A DNA stretch of 64,000 nt from Gemmatales bacterium. Lineage in GTDB: Bacteria; Planctomycetota; Planctomycetia; Gemmatales; Gemmataceae. Below the pieces are notes generated by a model. That model saw nothing but the letters and a program-made list of their open reading frames with translations, had not been told where the DNA came from and did no database searches. Each line of letters begins with the position of its first letter. Position 1 is the first letter of the stretch. Shown here piece after piece: positions 1-9,039 of this stretch. The position numbers were made by a program, and so were the translations under genes. The stretch lies in contig BPJP01000003.1 of NCBI GenBank assembly GCA_026004675.1, positions 248,001 to 312,000 on the forward strand, written 5' to 3'.

Positions 1-2
1 GG

Positions 3-113
3 CAGGAGCTCAATGTTCCTGCGGCCGGTGAAGCCAAGCCCGACAAGCCACGCCCCGGCGATTCCTCCAATGGTGCTGCAAAGGATGTGACAGGCACAAA
101 CGGCAAGGATTAA
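3..113 (+). CDS. C-terminal tail of an unidentified protein (partial)
   Basis: An open frame enters from the left edge and stops at TAA 111-113. Only 36 residues are visible, rich in Ala, Gly, Lys, Pro and Asp, as in a disordered C-terminal tail. It is codirectional with clpX, 128 bases upstream of it. In many bacteria the gene before clpX is clpP or tig, and trigger factors often end in a low-complexity tail. That identity is only an inference from position, because no domain is visible. Confidence 0.4.
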   Translation, partial: QELNVPAAGEAKPDKPRPGDSSNGAAKDVTGTNGKD

Positions 114-241
114 TCATCGGTTTGTGGTTTCCATCATCCAACCCTCTTGTTCGGTGTTGACGTCGGACGTAGAATCCAAAAGCACTTCCCGAAAGGACGG
201 GTTGGCGGTGTACTTCGGGTCGAGCAAACGAAGGAGAGCGC

Positions 242-1537
242 ATGGCGACAAAAGACGGCGGTGGAAGCGGCAAAAGGCCTGCCGGAGGCTCGGGACGCAA
301 CCGCAACGCTTACTGTTCCTTTTGCAGGAAAAGCTACCGCGATGTCGGGCCTCTCGTCGAGGGTCCCGGCGACGTCTATATCTGCGGCGAATGCATCGAA
401 CTTTGCCAGTCGATTATCGACCAGGAAAAACGCCGCCGAGGCATGCCCAAATCCTTCGGCACTGTTATTCCTTCTCCTCGCTCGATCAGCGAAAAGCTGG
501 ACCAGTACGTCATCGGCCAACAGCGGGCCAAGAAGGTTCTCTCCGTCGCCGTCCATAACCACTACAAACGACTCAGCCTCGGTGACGAAGGGCATTGCGA
601 CATCGAAATCGACAAAAGCAACATTTTGCTGATCGGCCCGACCGGCAGCGGCAAGACCCTTTTGGCTCGCACACTGGCTCGCATTCTCGACGTGCCCTTT
701 GCGATCGGCGACGCCACGACTTTGACCGAAGCTGGCTACGTCGGCGAAGACGTGGAAAACCTGCTTCTGAAACTGCTCCATGCCGCCGACTTCGACATCG
801 AAGCCGCCCAACGAGGCATCGTCTACATCGACGAATGCGACAAGATCGCCAAAACAACGCAGAACGTCAGTATCACCCGCGATGTTTCCGGCGAAGGCGT
901 CCAGCAGGCACTTTTGAAAATGCTCGAAGGAACGATCAGCAACGTGCCCCCGCAAGGAGGCCGAAAACATCCCGAACAACAATACATCCAGATCGACACC
1001 ACCAACATCTTGTTCATTTGCGGCGGGACGTTCACCGGTCTCGACAAGATCATCGCCAAGCGCGTGGGCAAAGGGACGTTCGGCTTCGGCGGCGCCAAAG
1101 GTTCTGAAGAAAAACGGCTGGGAGAACTCCTCGCTCAGGTGACTTCCGATGATTTGATCGAATTCGGAATGATCCCGGAATTCGTCGGCCGGCTGCCTGT
1201 CATCGCCCCACTCGACCCGCTCGATGAAGACGCCCTTATTCGAATCTTGACCGAGCCGCGCAATGCTCTCGTGCGCCAATATCAAAAGTTGTTTGAAATG
1301 GAAGGCAGCGAGTTGGAATTCGACGAGGGAGCATTGCGGCTGATCGCACGCCGAGCCCAAGAGAGGGATACCGGTGCCCGCGCTTTGCGCAGCGTCGTCG
1401 AAGATATCATGACCGATATTCTCTTCGACCTTCCCGACCTGGAACACAAGGGCAAATTCGTCGTCAACGAAGCCGTGGTCCGGGGCGAGCAGAAACTTTT
1501 CGACCAGAACCTGTCTTCGGACAAGAAGAGCGCTTGA
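242..1537 (+). CDS. clpX: ATP-dependent Clp protease ATP-binding subunit ClpX
   Basis: ClpX is the hexameric AAA+ unfoldase that recognises tagged substrates and threads them into the ClpP peptidase in the cytoplasm. The 431-residue protein has the usual ClpX length. An N-terminal C4 zinc finger (Cys25, Cys28, Cys48, Cys51) binds adaptors and substrates. The Walker A motif GPTGSGKT lies at about residues 132-139, followed by the Walker B segment VYIDECDKI and a C-terminal small AAA domain. The ATG at 242 is preceded by AAGGAG at a suitable distance. The first 20 residues are Gly/Lys-rich and probably flexible. No clpP gene is visible downstream, so if present it would be to the left of the window. 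Confidence 0.97.
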   Translation: MATKDGGGSGKRPAGGSGRNRNAYCSFCRKSYRDVGPLVEGPGDVYICGECIELCQSIIDQEKRRRGMPKSFGTVIPSPRSISEKLDQYVIGQQRAKKVLSVAVHNHYKRLSLGDEGHCDIEIDKSNILLIGPTGSGKTLLARTLARILDVPFAIGDATTLTEAGYVGEDVENLLLKLLHAADFDIEAAQRGIVYIDECDKIAKTTQNVSITRDVSGEGVQQALLKMLEGTISNVPPQGGRKHPEQQYIQIDTTNILFICGGTFTGLDKIIAKRVGKGTFGFGGAKGSEEKRLGELLAQVTSDDLIEFGMIPEFVGRLPVIAPLDPLDEDALIRILTEPRNALVRQYQKLFEMEGSELEFDEGALRLIARRAQERDTGARALRSVVEDIMTDILFDLPDLEHKGKFVVNEAVVRGEQKLFDQNLSSDKKSA

Positions 1538-1618
1538 GCGGGGCTGCGGATTGCCGTTCCTAGGGGGTTTTGATTACAAAGGAAGGGAGAGGGAATCGAG
1601 TCTCCAGCAAAAAACGAC

Positions 1619-2932
1619 ATGTCTGCATCATCCGACTTGCCGCAAACGTCCCAGAACCTGGAAATCGACAAGGGACTGCCGCCGGTCAAACCGCCCTCCG
1701 GCCGGTTTCTATTCCAGCTGTTCGTGATTCCCTTTTTGATCGTGCTGGGAGTCGTCGGGGTCATCTGGTTCGTGACGTGGCTGGTCGGCGGGCATTTGAC
1801 GCCGAAAGGCATTTTGCAGGATCTGCGTAACGCCAATCCCGAAGTCCGCTGGCGCCGAGCCAGCGACTTGTCCCAACTGCTCAAGCGGGATGACCGGCTA
1901 GCGTCCGATCCATCTTTTGCGCTGTCGGTGGCCGAACTCCTCGATGACGCTCTTCGCAGCAGCGAAACTCTGGAGGCGGCGGCCACCAATAAGCCACGTT
2001 CGCAAAAGGACGTCGCCGGTCCTTCCGATCCCAACGACCTCTTCGCCGATCCGGATATAGGCATCGATGAATCTCTCCGCAACGAAAGGAATTTCATTAA
2101 ATTCCTCATCGCTTGCATGGGGAATTTTGCTGTTCCAGTCGGTGCGCCCCTTTTGAACGAGATCGTTCAAAAGGAGAAGCCACCGGCGATACCGGAGGCG
2201 GTGTACCGAAGCCGTCGGCGTTTGGCGGTATGGGCACTGGGCAATTTAGGAAATAGCCTCAAGCGCCTGGATCGGCTGTCTTTTCCGGAACAGGAAGCGG
2301 TTCGCGAACAACTTCGCAAGGAGGTCGAGACGGCGGCCCCGCAGAGGCGGGAATGGGCCAAGACAGCTCTCGCGGCCATCGACAGCCGATTCGCGAAGCA
2401 GCCCACGGCGCTTGGCGTCGATCAAGCTCTCGAGACCGCTGCTCATGCCGATGACCCTGCACTGCGTAAGCTCGCCGCTTTGGCGCTCACCTTCTGGCAG
2501 GGGAACAAAGACGAAAACGAACGGATGGAGAATGTTCTCGTTGAGCTGACTCGGGACGACGGTCATGGAGCAAAGGATGAGGAACGATCGTTGCGCGCTG
2601 CCGAAATACGATTCCAAGCCGTCCAGGCATTAGCGCGGCGAGGCAGTTCCAAAATCCAGTCCAGGCTTCCTTTGCTTGGAGAAATGCTCGATGAACCGCG
2701 ATTGGCGAAACTGTTTCAGGTCAAATTGAAGGACGGTCGCCAGGTGGCCGACGGCGCCCTGGTCGGCAGCGTGATGAGCGGTGCACTCAAAAGCATTGCC
2801 GAACTGGCAAAAACCAATCCCGATATCGAGCTGTCGAGCTTGCAACCCGCGATTGAAAAACTCGCCAACCACGACAATCCGGCCTTGCGTACCGAAGCAC
2901 AAAAAACGCTCCTGGCACTAAAGAAGCGATAA
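1619..2932 (+). CDS. membrane-anchored HEAT-repeat protein
   Basis: Unknown function. The 437-residue protein starts with a polar stretch of about 28 residues. One strong transmembrane helix follows at roughly residues 30-57 (FQLFVIPFLIVLGVVGVIWF). The rest is almost entirely alpha-helical, with repeated Leu/Ala-rich helix pairs typical of HEAT or PBS-lyase-like repeats (for example LRNANPEVRWRRASDLSQLL and, at the end, LANHDNPALRTEAQKTLLAL). The likely topology is a single anchor with a large solenoid for protein binding. It lies 81 bases after clpX and may be cotranscribed. No clear ribosome-binding site precedes ATG 1619, so the exact start is moderately certain. It is convergent with the next gene. 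Confidence 0.8.
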   Translation: MSASSDLPQTSQNLEIDKGLPPVKPPSGRFLFQLFVIPFLIVLGVVGVIWFVTWLVGGHLTPKGILQDLRNANPEVRWRRASDLSQLLKRDDRLASDPSFALSVAELLDDALRSSETLEAAATNKPRSQKDVAGPSDPNDLFADPDIGIDESLRNERNFIKFLIACMGNFAVPVGAPLLNEIVQKEKPPAIPEAVYRSRRRLAVWALGNLGNSLKRLDRLSFPEQEAVREQLRKEVETAAPQRREWAKTALAAIDSRFAKQPTALGVDQALETAAHADDPALRKLAALALTFWQGNKDENERMENVLVELTRDDGHGAKDEERSLRAAEIRFQAVQALARRGSSKIQSRLPLLGEMLDEPRLAKLFQVKLKDGRQVADGALVGSVMSGALKSIAELAKTNPDIELSSLQPAIEKLANHDNPALRTEAQKTLLALKKR

Positions 2933-2950
2933 ACGGCTCGCTGATTTGCT

Positions 2951-3721
2951 TCATCGACCGATGATATAACGATGTGGATCGACCTCGTTTCGCAGGATGC
3001 GCAGCTCTTCATCGGTAGGGGGAGTCGTTGTTGCCAACGGCTCGCGTACGCCTAAATCGAAACCGGTCGCCGCCTTTACTTGTTCCAGATCGACTCCTGG
3101 ATGCAGGCTGTGTACTTCCATTCGTTTGGTTCGCTCGTGGTATCCCAAGACAGCGAGATCGGTGATGACACGATAAGGTCCGGTGCCTGGCGGAAGACCG
3201 GCCTGCTCGCGTGCCCCTGGTCCGGTGAGGTAACCCGGGGTGGTCAGGAAATCGACCTTTTCGACGAACCGGCGGCGATCGTGGTTGGTAACAACCAGGA
3301 TGCGCCAGCAAAAAGACGCCAGGTCATTGGCGCCGCCGCTGCCGGGGAGACGCACTTTGGGTTTGGTGTAGTCGTCGCCGATCAGGCTCGAATTCAAGTT
3401 GCCGTAAGCGTCGATCTGGGCGCCTCCGAGAAAGGTATAGTCCATGAGGCCGCGCTGGCAGGTTTCCATGACATCAGCCATGCTGGTGGCCATCAATCCA
3501 CGATAGAAAGTGCGCGAGTCGCCGACGCTGATCGGCATGGTCGGAAGCAAAGGTGCCACCCCTCCCGCTTCGAAAAAGATGACCAGATTGGGCGAGGTCG
3601 TCCGCTGAGCCAGCATGGCGGCCGCGCAAGGAGCACCTGTGCCCACTGCCACGGTTTTGCCGTCCTCCAGCAATCGCGCCGCGCAGCAGATCATCAACTC
3701 CATCGCGTTGTACTCAGCCAT
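2951..3721 (-). CDS. CoA-transferase subunit B (glutaconate/3-oxoacid CoA-transferase family)
   Basis: This belongs to the beta-subunit family of class I CoA-transferases (GctB-like), which move CoA between acyl groups through a glutamyl-CoA thioester. Family features include the N-terminal AEYNAMELMICCAARLL helix, the VIFFEAGGVAPLLP strand-turn, the TFLGGAQIDAYGNLNSS segment and the LPGSGGANDLASF glycine-rich loop. ATG 3721 gives 256 residues, close to the family size; a GTG four codons upstream is an alternative. Enzymes of this family normally need an alpha subunit encoded just upstream, but the 174 bases before this gene lead straight into a divergent deacetylase gene. The partner must be elsewhere or the protein works differently. 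Substrate cannot be told from sequence. Confidence 0.85.
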   Translation of the reverse strand: MAEYNAMELMICCAARLLEDGKTVAVGTGAPCAAAMLAQRTTSPNLVIFFEAGGVAPLLPTMPISVGDSRTFYRGLMATSMADVMETCQRGLMDYTFLGGAQIDAYGNLNSSLIGDDYTKPKVRLPGSGGANDLASFCWRILVVTNHDRRRFVEKVDFLTTPGYLTGPGAREQAGLPPGTGPYRVITDLAVLGYHERTKRMEVHSLHPGVDLEQVKAATGFDLGVREPLATTTPPTDEELRILRNEVDPHRYIIGR

Positions 3722-3895
3722 TGTACCTGTCACCAGAAATGGCGATCGAATTGCCTTCTTTTACATTCCCATGTCGCGGGCTACGATGTCTTTAGCGTGC
3801 CCACAGTTTACGGCATCCAACCTCAGTTCGGCAATGCCGAGCCGGGGAATGTCCCCGCCGGGGGCGGCAAACTCGAAGAAGAGAATCCAACAGCA

Positions 3896-5077
3896 ATGAC
3901 CAGACTCTCCTTTTACAACGGCCGAATCGTCCTGGCTGATCGCCTCCTCGACGACGGTAGAGTCGACGTCGCAGGCGAACGAATCGTTTCTGTCGGCAAA
4001 GGTGGCGTCGGTGACGGCGAACCAGTCGATTTGCACGGTGGTTATCTGGCGCCGGGCTATATCGACCTGCACGTTCACGGCGGCGCCGGGGCCGATTTCA
4101 TGGACGGCACGGAGGAAGCCTTCCGCACGGTTTGTGCGGCGCATGCCAGGCATGGTACCACTGCTTTGTTGCCGACAACGACCGTGGCTCGGCACGAACA
4201 GCACATGGCATTTCTTGAGACCTGCCGCAAATTGCGCCAAGAAGGGACCGGCAGCGCTCGCCTCCTCGGTGCCCATTTTTATGGGCCCTATTTTGCCCGC
4301 GAAGCAAGAGGCTGCCACCCTGAAGCCCCCTGCCGCTCCCCGCAGCCTGAAGAATACCAGCAATATCTCGAATTCGCCGACTGCATCGCGACGGCGACCG
4401 TCGCGCCGGAATTGCCCGGTGCCGAGGCGTTTGTTCGTGCCTGCCGCAGCAAAGGGATTCGCTGCAATGCAGGCCATACCTACGCCACCTTCGAGCAAAT
4501 GCAGCTCGCCTTGCAATGGGGAATCCGCCACGTCGATCACCTCTTCTGTGCCATGTCGGATCGAGCACGTTTAAGGCAAACGCAGACCTATCCGATGCGC
4601 GGCGGCGTCGTGGAAGCCACGCTGTTCTTTGATGAGTTGACAACCGAAGTCATCGCTGACGGCAAACACCTGCAACGCGAGCTTTTGCAAGTCGCCTATA
4701 AATTCAAAGGCCCCGATCGCCTGGCCCTCGTCACAGATTGCAACCGCGCGCTGGACATGCCCGATGGGGAATACATTTTCGGCCCTCGCGACGGCGGGGA
4801 ACGGATCCTGCGCCGCGATGGAGTTGGCATCATGCCGGACGGACTTGCACTCGCCTCGGGGGTTGAGGGGATGGACCATATGGTGCGCACTTTCCATGCT
4901 CTCACCAAGGTCCCGCTGGTTGAGGTCGTCCGCATGGCCAGTTTGACGCCGGCACGAATCGCTGGTTGTGACAAGGAGACTGGCAGTATCGAAGCGGGCA
5001 AACTGGCCGATCTTGTGGTTCTCGATTCCGACCTGAATGTGCAACAGGTTTATGTTGGTGGCAAACGGCTCGATTAG
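3896..5077 (+). CDS. N-acetylglucosamine-6-phosphate deacetylase-like amidohydrolase (altered metal site)
   Basis: A 393-residue member of the amidohydrolase superfamily, closest in layout to NagA, which removes acetate from GlcNAc-6-phosphate in amino-sugar and cell-wall recycling. Visible motifs are HVHGGAGADFMDG (His59, His61), AGHTYAT (His193), DHLFCAM (His215), the catalytic-type Asp281 in LVTDC, and a late ASGVEGMDHMVR segment. NagA proteins carry a metal-binding Glu in an LHLEGP motif; here the aligned motif is AHFYGP, with Tyr129 (codon 4280-4282) replacing that Glu. Activity on GlcNAc-6-phosphate is therefore uncertain. The frame stays open far upstream, but homology begins at ATG 3896 (MTRLSFYNGRIV). 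It is divergent from the CoA-transferase and ends 3 bases before the convergent DHH gene. Confidence 0.82.
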   Translation: MTRLSFYNGRIVLADRLLDDGRVDVAGERIVSVGKGGVGDGEPVDLHGGYLAPGYIDLHVHGGAGADFMDGTEEAFRTVCAAHARHGTTALLPTTTVARHEQHMAFLETCRKLRQEGTGSARLLGAHFYGPYFAREARGCHPEAPCRSPQPEEYQQYLEFADCIATATVAPELPGAEAFVRACRSKGIRCNAGHTYATFEQMQLALQWGIRHVDHLFCAMSDRARLRQTQTYPMRGGVVEATLFFDELTTEVIADGKHLQRELLQVAYKFKGPDRLALVTDCNRALDMPDGEYIFGPRDGGERILRRDGVGIMPDGLALASGVEGMDHMVRTFHALTKVPLVEVVRMASLTPARIAGCDKETGSIEAGKLADLVVLDSDLNVQQVYVGGKRLD

Positions 5078-5080
5078 CGC

Positions 5081-6163
5081 TTAACTTTGCAAATTGCTGA
5101 GCATCTCCCTCAGCTTGACGAGCCGTCGTCCGCGGCATTCATCGATATGAAGCGCTTTCAACAGTCGGCGGCGTAGTTCGGATTGAACTTCATCGATTGC
5201 GGAAGATGAGGCGCTGGGTAAATCGATATAGCCGCCAGCTCGGCGGTCGTGCCCACCGGCTTTGCCCTTGTTGCCGACCACTTGCCGAAGCACGTCGCCC
5301 GCTTGGGCTCCTGCCTTGACCGAACGAAACGACAGGATCAGTTTTTGGCCCATGACACCGGCACACAACGCCCAATCGACCGCTTCGTAGCGGATCATGA
5401 AATCGACGATCTCGGCCGCCAGTTCGGGGGCCGGCAAGTCATACACCCAGCTGATCAACAATCGATCATAGATGAAAGTGCTCTGCATCGCTTGCAATAC
5501 GGCTTCGAAGTAGTTTTGCGGCAAGCGGGCATTTCGGATCTGGGCCAGAAGTTCCTTGTCCGCCAATGGGTAGACGCACAAAAGAGCACCGTCGTCGACT
5601 GGTGTCGCGTTTCGAGGATACCCCGACAATTCGGTTTCGATGCCATAAGTCAGCGCCGTTGCCAAACGCACCGGAATGTCGACTTCCTGTTCGAGCAAAT
5701 AGCTTGTCACGACCGAGCACGTCGCGCCCATCGACTGGCGCACATCGACGAACGGAACCCCCGTCAGGTCCCCCGGCGTGTCGTGGTGATCAATGACAGC
5801 ATAAAGGGGGTGGGTCGGGTCGAACGTATGGCGACCGGTTTTTGGCTGGCTGTCCACCATCACGAGAGCATCGGCGTCGTTGCGTTCCAGCTCCTCGATG
5901 GGAATGAGGTTGATGTCAAGCAACTCGACCATGGCGCGATTTTCAGCCCGGCTGATCATGCCATCGCACATCATCCTCGTCGGCAAGCTTAGTCGTCTCT
6001 CGACCAGATGCGCCAAGCCGAGCATGCTGGCCAGGCTGTCCGGATCGGGATTCACATGAGAGACGAGGGTGACCGATTCGTACGCGGTTAAACCATTGAG
6101 AAACTGGTCGGAACGCCGTTTTGTTTTTTCCAGAAGCCTGCCGTTGTTGCGACTTCGTGACAT
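5081..6163 (-). CDS. DHH-family phosphoesterase (NrnA/oligoribonuclease-like)
   Basis: The DHH/DHHA1 family includes nanoRNases and 3'-phosphoadenosine-5'-phosphate phosphatases that use Mn ions. Metal-site motifs are visible: SHVNPDPDS near the N-terminus, an Asp in VMVDSQPK, and the eponymous DHH in VIDHHDTPG. A C-terminal DHHA1-like region carries the glycine-rich GGHDRRAGGYIDL. The start chosen is ATG 6163 (MSRSRNNGRL), with GAGG about 11 bases upstream. A longer frame opens with TTG at 6253 but adds only a low-complexity leader. The protein has 360 residues and no signal peptide, so it is cytoplasmic. It sits in a row of RNA-metabolism genes (ymdB type, RNase Y), which fits a nanoRNase role but does not prove it. 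Confidence 0.85.
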   Translation of the reverse strand: MSRSRNNGRLLEKTKRRSDQFLNGLTAYESVTLVSHVNPDPDSLASMLGLAHLVERRLSLPTRMMCDGMISRAENRAMVELLDINLIPIEELERNDADALVMVDSQPKTGRHTFDPTHPLYAVIDHHDTPGDLTGVPFVDVRQSMGATCSVVTSYLLEQEVDIPVRLATALTYGIETELSGYPRNATPVDDGALLCVYPLADKELLAQIRNARLPQNYFEAVLQAMQSTFIYDRLLISWVYDLPAPELAAEIVDFMIRYEAVDWALCAGVMGQKLILSFRSVKAGAQAGDVLRQVVGNKGKAGGHDRRAGGYIDLPSASSSAIDEVQSELRRRLLKALHIDECRGRRLVKLREMLSNLQS

Positions 6164-6330
6164 CAAAAAACCATCCTCGATTGCAGGAGAACGTGTCGCC
6201 AATCCTGGGTGCCTGTTCCGTGATCCCGTCTTGGGAAGGGACATTTGAAGCAAAACGCTGTTAACGGAAGAGCGGTCCTTTCATGCGAGGTAACGCGTGT
6301 TCGTTAGTGCATGGTTGTTACCCACAATTA

Positions 6331-6336
6331 TTATAG
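6331..6336 (-). promoter_or_regulatory. possible -10 element for the DHH phosphoesterase gene
   Basis: On the minus strand this hexamer reads TATAAT, an exact match to the sigma-70 -10 consensus. It lies about 165 bases upstream of ATG 6163 and just after the end of the upstream gene. No convincing TTGACA is present 16-18 bases further upstream (the nearest sequence is TTAGCT), so this is a candidate only. Confidence 0.3.
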
Positions 6337-6354
6337 GGCGCGGCAGGTCTGAAG

Positions 6355-7158
6355 CTAACGGAGTTTTCCGTCGAGGTCGGATTCGCGGACCATGAGGCGC
6401 CGGATGGCCGTGGCTCGTCCGGTTTTCGGTTCCACATCGACGATCGCGCCGGCCAGTCGCGGATCGCCTCGCGCTACTTCGAAGGAACAAGGGATGAAGG
6501 TCACGGCGGTGTACAAGACGCGATCGACGCGTCGGCCCAGGATGCTATCGTAAGGACCGGTCATGCCGACATCGCTGATGAAGGCCGTTCCAGGGGGGAA
6601 AATCTGCTCGTCGGCAGTGGGGACGTGCGTATGGGTGCCGAGAACGGCGCTGACTCTCCCCTTGAGATGGTGGGCCATAAGGTATTTATCGGCGGTGGCC
6701 TCGGCATGCATGTCGAGCACGATGCAAGAAACATCTTTGGGCAGTGCTTCCAGCACGCGGTCCGCCGCTTCAAAGGGGCAATCGACAGGGCGCATGTAGG
6801 TGCGACCGAGAAGGCAAAAGACGGCGGTCAAGGTGCCATCCCGCCCGCGAACGAGAATGTAATCCGCTCCCGGCGCCTCGTACGGGAAATTGGCTGGCCG
6901 GCAAATGCGGTCGTCGCTTTGCAGAGTCTTGATGATTTCCAACTTCTTGTAGGCGTGGTCGCCAAGAGTGACAGCATCGATACCGCCAGCGCGCAACTGT
7001 TTGTAACAGTTCGGCGTGATGCCTGAACCATTGGTGGCGTTTTCCGCGTTGGCAATGACCAGGTCGACGTCCTCACGTTCGATCACCTGAGGAAGCGCTT
7101 GTTTGAGAAACGTCACACCAGCAGGTCCGACAATATCGCCAATAAAAAGAATTCGCAT
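6355..7158 (-). CDS. YmdB-family metallophosphoesterase (TIGR00282 type)
   Basis: YmdB-type proteins are dinuclear-metal cyclic-nucleotide phosphodiesterases or phosphatases. The sequence starts with the family signature MRILFIGDIVG and continues with ANAENATNGSGI, DMHAEATADK and GTHTHVPTADE, ending with the SDVGMTGP segment. The usual metal-binding GNH motif reads GDH here (TLGDHAYKK), an Asn-to-Asp change at a metal-site residue. ATG 7158 gives 267 residues, normal for the family; a 12-residue upstream extension is open but lacks homology. It lies 54 bases downstream of RNase Y on the same strand. The same order is known in Bacillus (ymdA/rny-ymdB), so a two-gene operon is likely. Confidence 0.92.
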   Translation of the reverse strand: MRILFIGDIVGPAGVTFLKQALPQVIEREDVDLVIANAENATNGSGITPNCYKQLRAGGIDAVTLGDHAYKKLEIIKTLQSDDRICRPANFPYEAPGADYILVRGRDGTLTAVFCLLGRTYMRPVDCPFEAADRVLEALPKDVSCIVLDMHAEATADKYLMAHHLKGRVSAVLGTHTHVPTADEQIFPPGTAFISDVGMTGPYDSILGRRVDRVLYTAVTFIPCSFEVARGDPRLAGAIVDVEPKTGRATAIRRLMVRESDLDGKLR

Positions 7159-7212
7159 AAGGCGTATTCCCAGGACGATCGGAAGTTCCTGCAAACAAGC
7201 GGGGGAGGCTGC

Positions 7213-8772
7213 CTATTTGGCAACCTCGACGGCTCGCGTCTCCCGTACCACTGTCACCTTGATTTCCCCTGGATAATTCAGCTGGCTCTCGATGCGGCGG
7301 GCGATTTCCCGACAAATACGGATGGCGTCGGCATCCGAAGTTTGATTCGCATTGGCAATCACGCGCACTTCGCGACCTGCCTGGATGGCATAAGCGTGCT
7401 CGATGCCCGGGAAGCTGGCGGCCAACGCTTCCAACTCTTCCAGTCGTTTGACATATTTCTCCAAGGTTTCCCGGCGAGCGCCAGGTCGAGACGCACTGAT
7501 GGCGTCGGCGGCCGCCACCAATACCGTGTAAATGTGATCCGTGTTCACGTCGTCGTGATGGCCGGCGATGGCATGAAGCACATTCTTATCGGTTTCACCG
7601 TAACGCCTCGCCAGTTCTGCGCCGATTTTCGGATGCCCCCCTTCCATTTCATGGTCGGCGGCTTTGCCGATGTCGTGCAGCAAACCGCATCGTCTGGCCA
7701 GGGCGGCATTCAAGCCGAGTTCCGCCGCCATCATTCCAGTCAAATGGGCCACCTCCAGGCTGTGTTGCAACACGTTCTGGCTGTAGCTGGTGCGAAATTG
7801 CAGCCGACCCAACAGGTAGATCAATTTGTCGTGCAAGTTGGGAACGTCGGCGTCCTGGGCGGCTTTCCGACCCACTTGTTGAATGTAGCGGTCCATTTCT
7901 TCCTGCGTTTCCTTCACGACTTCCTCGATGCGCGAAGGATGGATCCGCCCATCCTGGATCAATTTCGCCAGCGAAAGCTTGGCCGTCTCTCGCCGGACAT
8001 TGTCGAAGGCGCTGACGATGACGACGCCCGGCGTGTCGTCGACGATGACATCGACGCCGGTGCATTTTTCGAACGTGCGGATATTCCGTCCTTCACGCCC
8101 GATGATCCGTCCTTTCATTTCGTCGTTGGGGATATCGACGGTACTGACAGTCGTTTCGACAGTGTGTTCGGCGGCGTAGCGCTGAATCGCTGTGGCCAGG
8201 ATTTCCCGCGCTTTTTGTTCGTTGGTCGCCTGCAGATACTCTTCATGTTTCTGGATTCGCCGAGCGACCTCATCGCTGAGTTTCTGCTCCAGACGTTCCA
8301 TCAGGAGCTTTTCGGCTTCTTCCTGTCCCAGGCCAGTGATTTCGTGCAGTTTAGCCGTTTGTTCTTCGAGAACTTTCTCCAGTTCTCGGGATCGACGGTC
8401 GAGCTGCTCGCGCCGCTCGTGCAGTTTTCGCTGCGTGTTTTCCAAGGCGCGTTCTTTTTTTTGTTGGAGCTGACTCTTTTGGTCGAGAATTTCGGCGCGT
8501 TTTTCCAGCCGACGCTGTTGTTCGCGGATTTCCTGCCTGATTTGCTCGACTTCCCGATTGAACTCGTCCCGTTTCTGGAACAGCTCGTCCTTGGCTTTGA
8601 GTTGCGATTCCTTGAGGATGTTTTCGGCTTCTTTTCTTGCGTTGGCAGTGATTTCCTCGACACGCGTCCTGGCACTGGCCAGTCGAAAACGATCCTGGAG
8701 TCGGGCGGTAACAAATCCGACGGCGACACCTGCTACCATCGCAAGCACGACCGCCCAGGGCTCGGTGAACAT
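7213..8772 (-). CDS. rny: ribonuclease Y
   Basis: RNase Y is the membrane-attached endoribonuclease that starts mRNA decay in bacteria lacking or supplementing RNase E. The 519 residues show the full architecture. An N-terminal transmembrane helix ([18 protein letters not shown]) is followed by a long charged coiled coil (about residues 30-190) and a KH RNA-binding domain with GREGRNIR. The HD domain has its metal-binding HD in [12 protein letters not shown] and a further AGHHDDV motif, and a conserved C-terminal domain ends the protein. ATG 8772 has AGGAG seven bases upstream and removes an unsupported N-terminal extension. The gene heads an apparent operon with the ymdB-type gene downstream. 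Confidence 0.96.
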   Translation of the reverse strand: MFTEPWAVVLAMVAGVAVGFVTARLQDRFRLASARTRVEEITANARKEAENILKESQLKAKDELFQKRDEFNREVEQIRQEIREQQRRLEKRAEILDQKSQLQQKKERALENTQRKLHERREQLDRRSRELEKVLEEQTAKLHEITGLGQEEAEKLLMERLEQKLSDEVARRIQKHEEYLQATNEQKAREILATAIQRYAAEHTVETTVSTVDIPNDEMKGRIIGREGRNIRTFEKCTGVDVIVDDTPGVVIVSAFDNVRRETAKLSLAKLIQDGRIHPSRIEEVVKETQEEMDRYIQQVGRKAAQDADVPNLHDKLIYLLGRLQFRTSYSQNVLQHSLEVAHLTGMMAAELGLNAALARRCGLLHDIGKAADHEMEGGHPKIGAELARRYGETDKNVLHAIAGHHDDVNTDHIYTVLVAAADAISASRPGARRETLEKYVKRLEELEALAASFPGIEHAYAIQAGREVRVIANANQTSDADAIRICREIARRIESQLNYPGEIKVTVVRETRAVEVAK

Positions 8773-8850
8773 GAGACTTCTCCTGGGTTGCGGTCCGCGA
8801 ACTAGGGGTGGTAAATGACGCCAAAAGCGATTCAATGACGTTTGACGATC

Positions 8851-9039
8851 TCAGAAGGGCATTACGATAATGCAACTCCAACCCAGCGCAAGAACGGTCG
8901 CCGGCAAGGCAACAAGCGCGAAATCGGCCCAGACAAACGCCGACAGAAACCAACCATTGCGGGCGTGATTCCCGTAATGCGGGCTTGGCTCTCTTGCTGC
9001 CGGTCGGGATGGTCCATCCCTTTCCGTTTCCATTGACAA
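8851..9039 (-). CDS. hypothetical small membrane protein (possibly the 3' part of a frameshifted gene)
   Basis: A 62-residue frame with one C-terminal hydrophobic helix (FALVALPATVLALGWSCIIV). It has only a weak start context (TTG at 9039, or ATG at 9033) and no recognised homology. It overlaps, in a different frame, the frame at 8862-9161, which has a hydrophobic helix at its own N-terminus. Joining the two would give a small protein with two transmembrane helices. It could also be noncoding. It lies 78 bases upstream of rny on the same strand. Confidence 0.3.
   Translation of the reverse strand: MSMETERDGPSRPAAREPSPHYGNHARNGWFLSAFVWADFALVALPATVLALGWSCIIVMPF

Noticed and set aside
134..1447. 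Long open frame opposite clpX (about 437 codons)
   Set aside because: It lies fully antisense to a well-supported clpX gene and has no recognisable domain or start signal.
3080..3895. An N-terminal extension joining the CoA-transferase region to the NagA-like gene as one 665-residue protein
   Set aside because: It would run through the antisense strand of the CoA-transferase gene. Amidohydrolase homology begins at ATG 3896.
3761..4540. A leftward frame as the missing CoA-transferase A subunit
   Set aside because: It is antisense to the deacetylase gene and shows no CoA-transferase motif.
7099..8805. Long open frame (about 568 codons) opposite the ymdB-type gene and rny
   Set aside because: Antisense mirror of two real genes, with Phe- and Leu-rich composition typical of such shadows.
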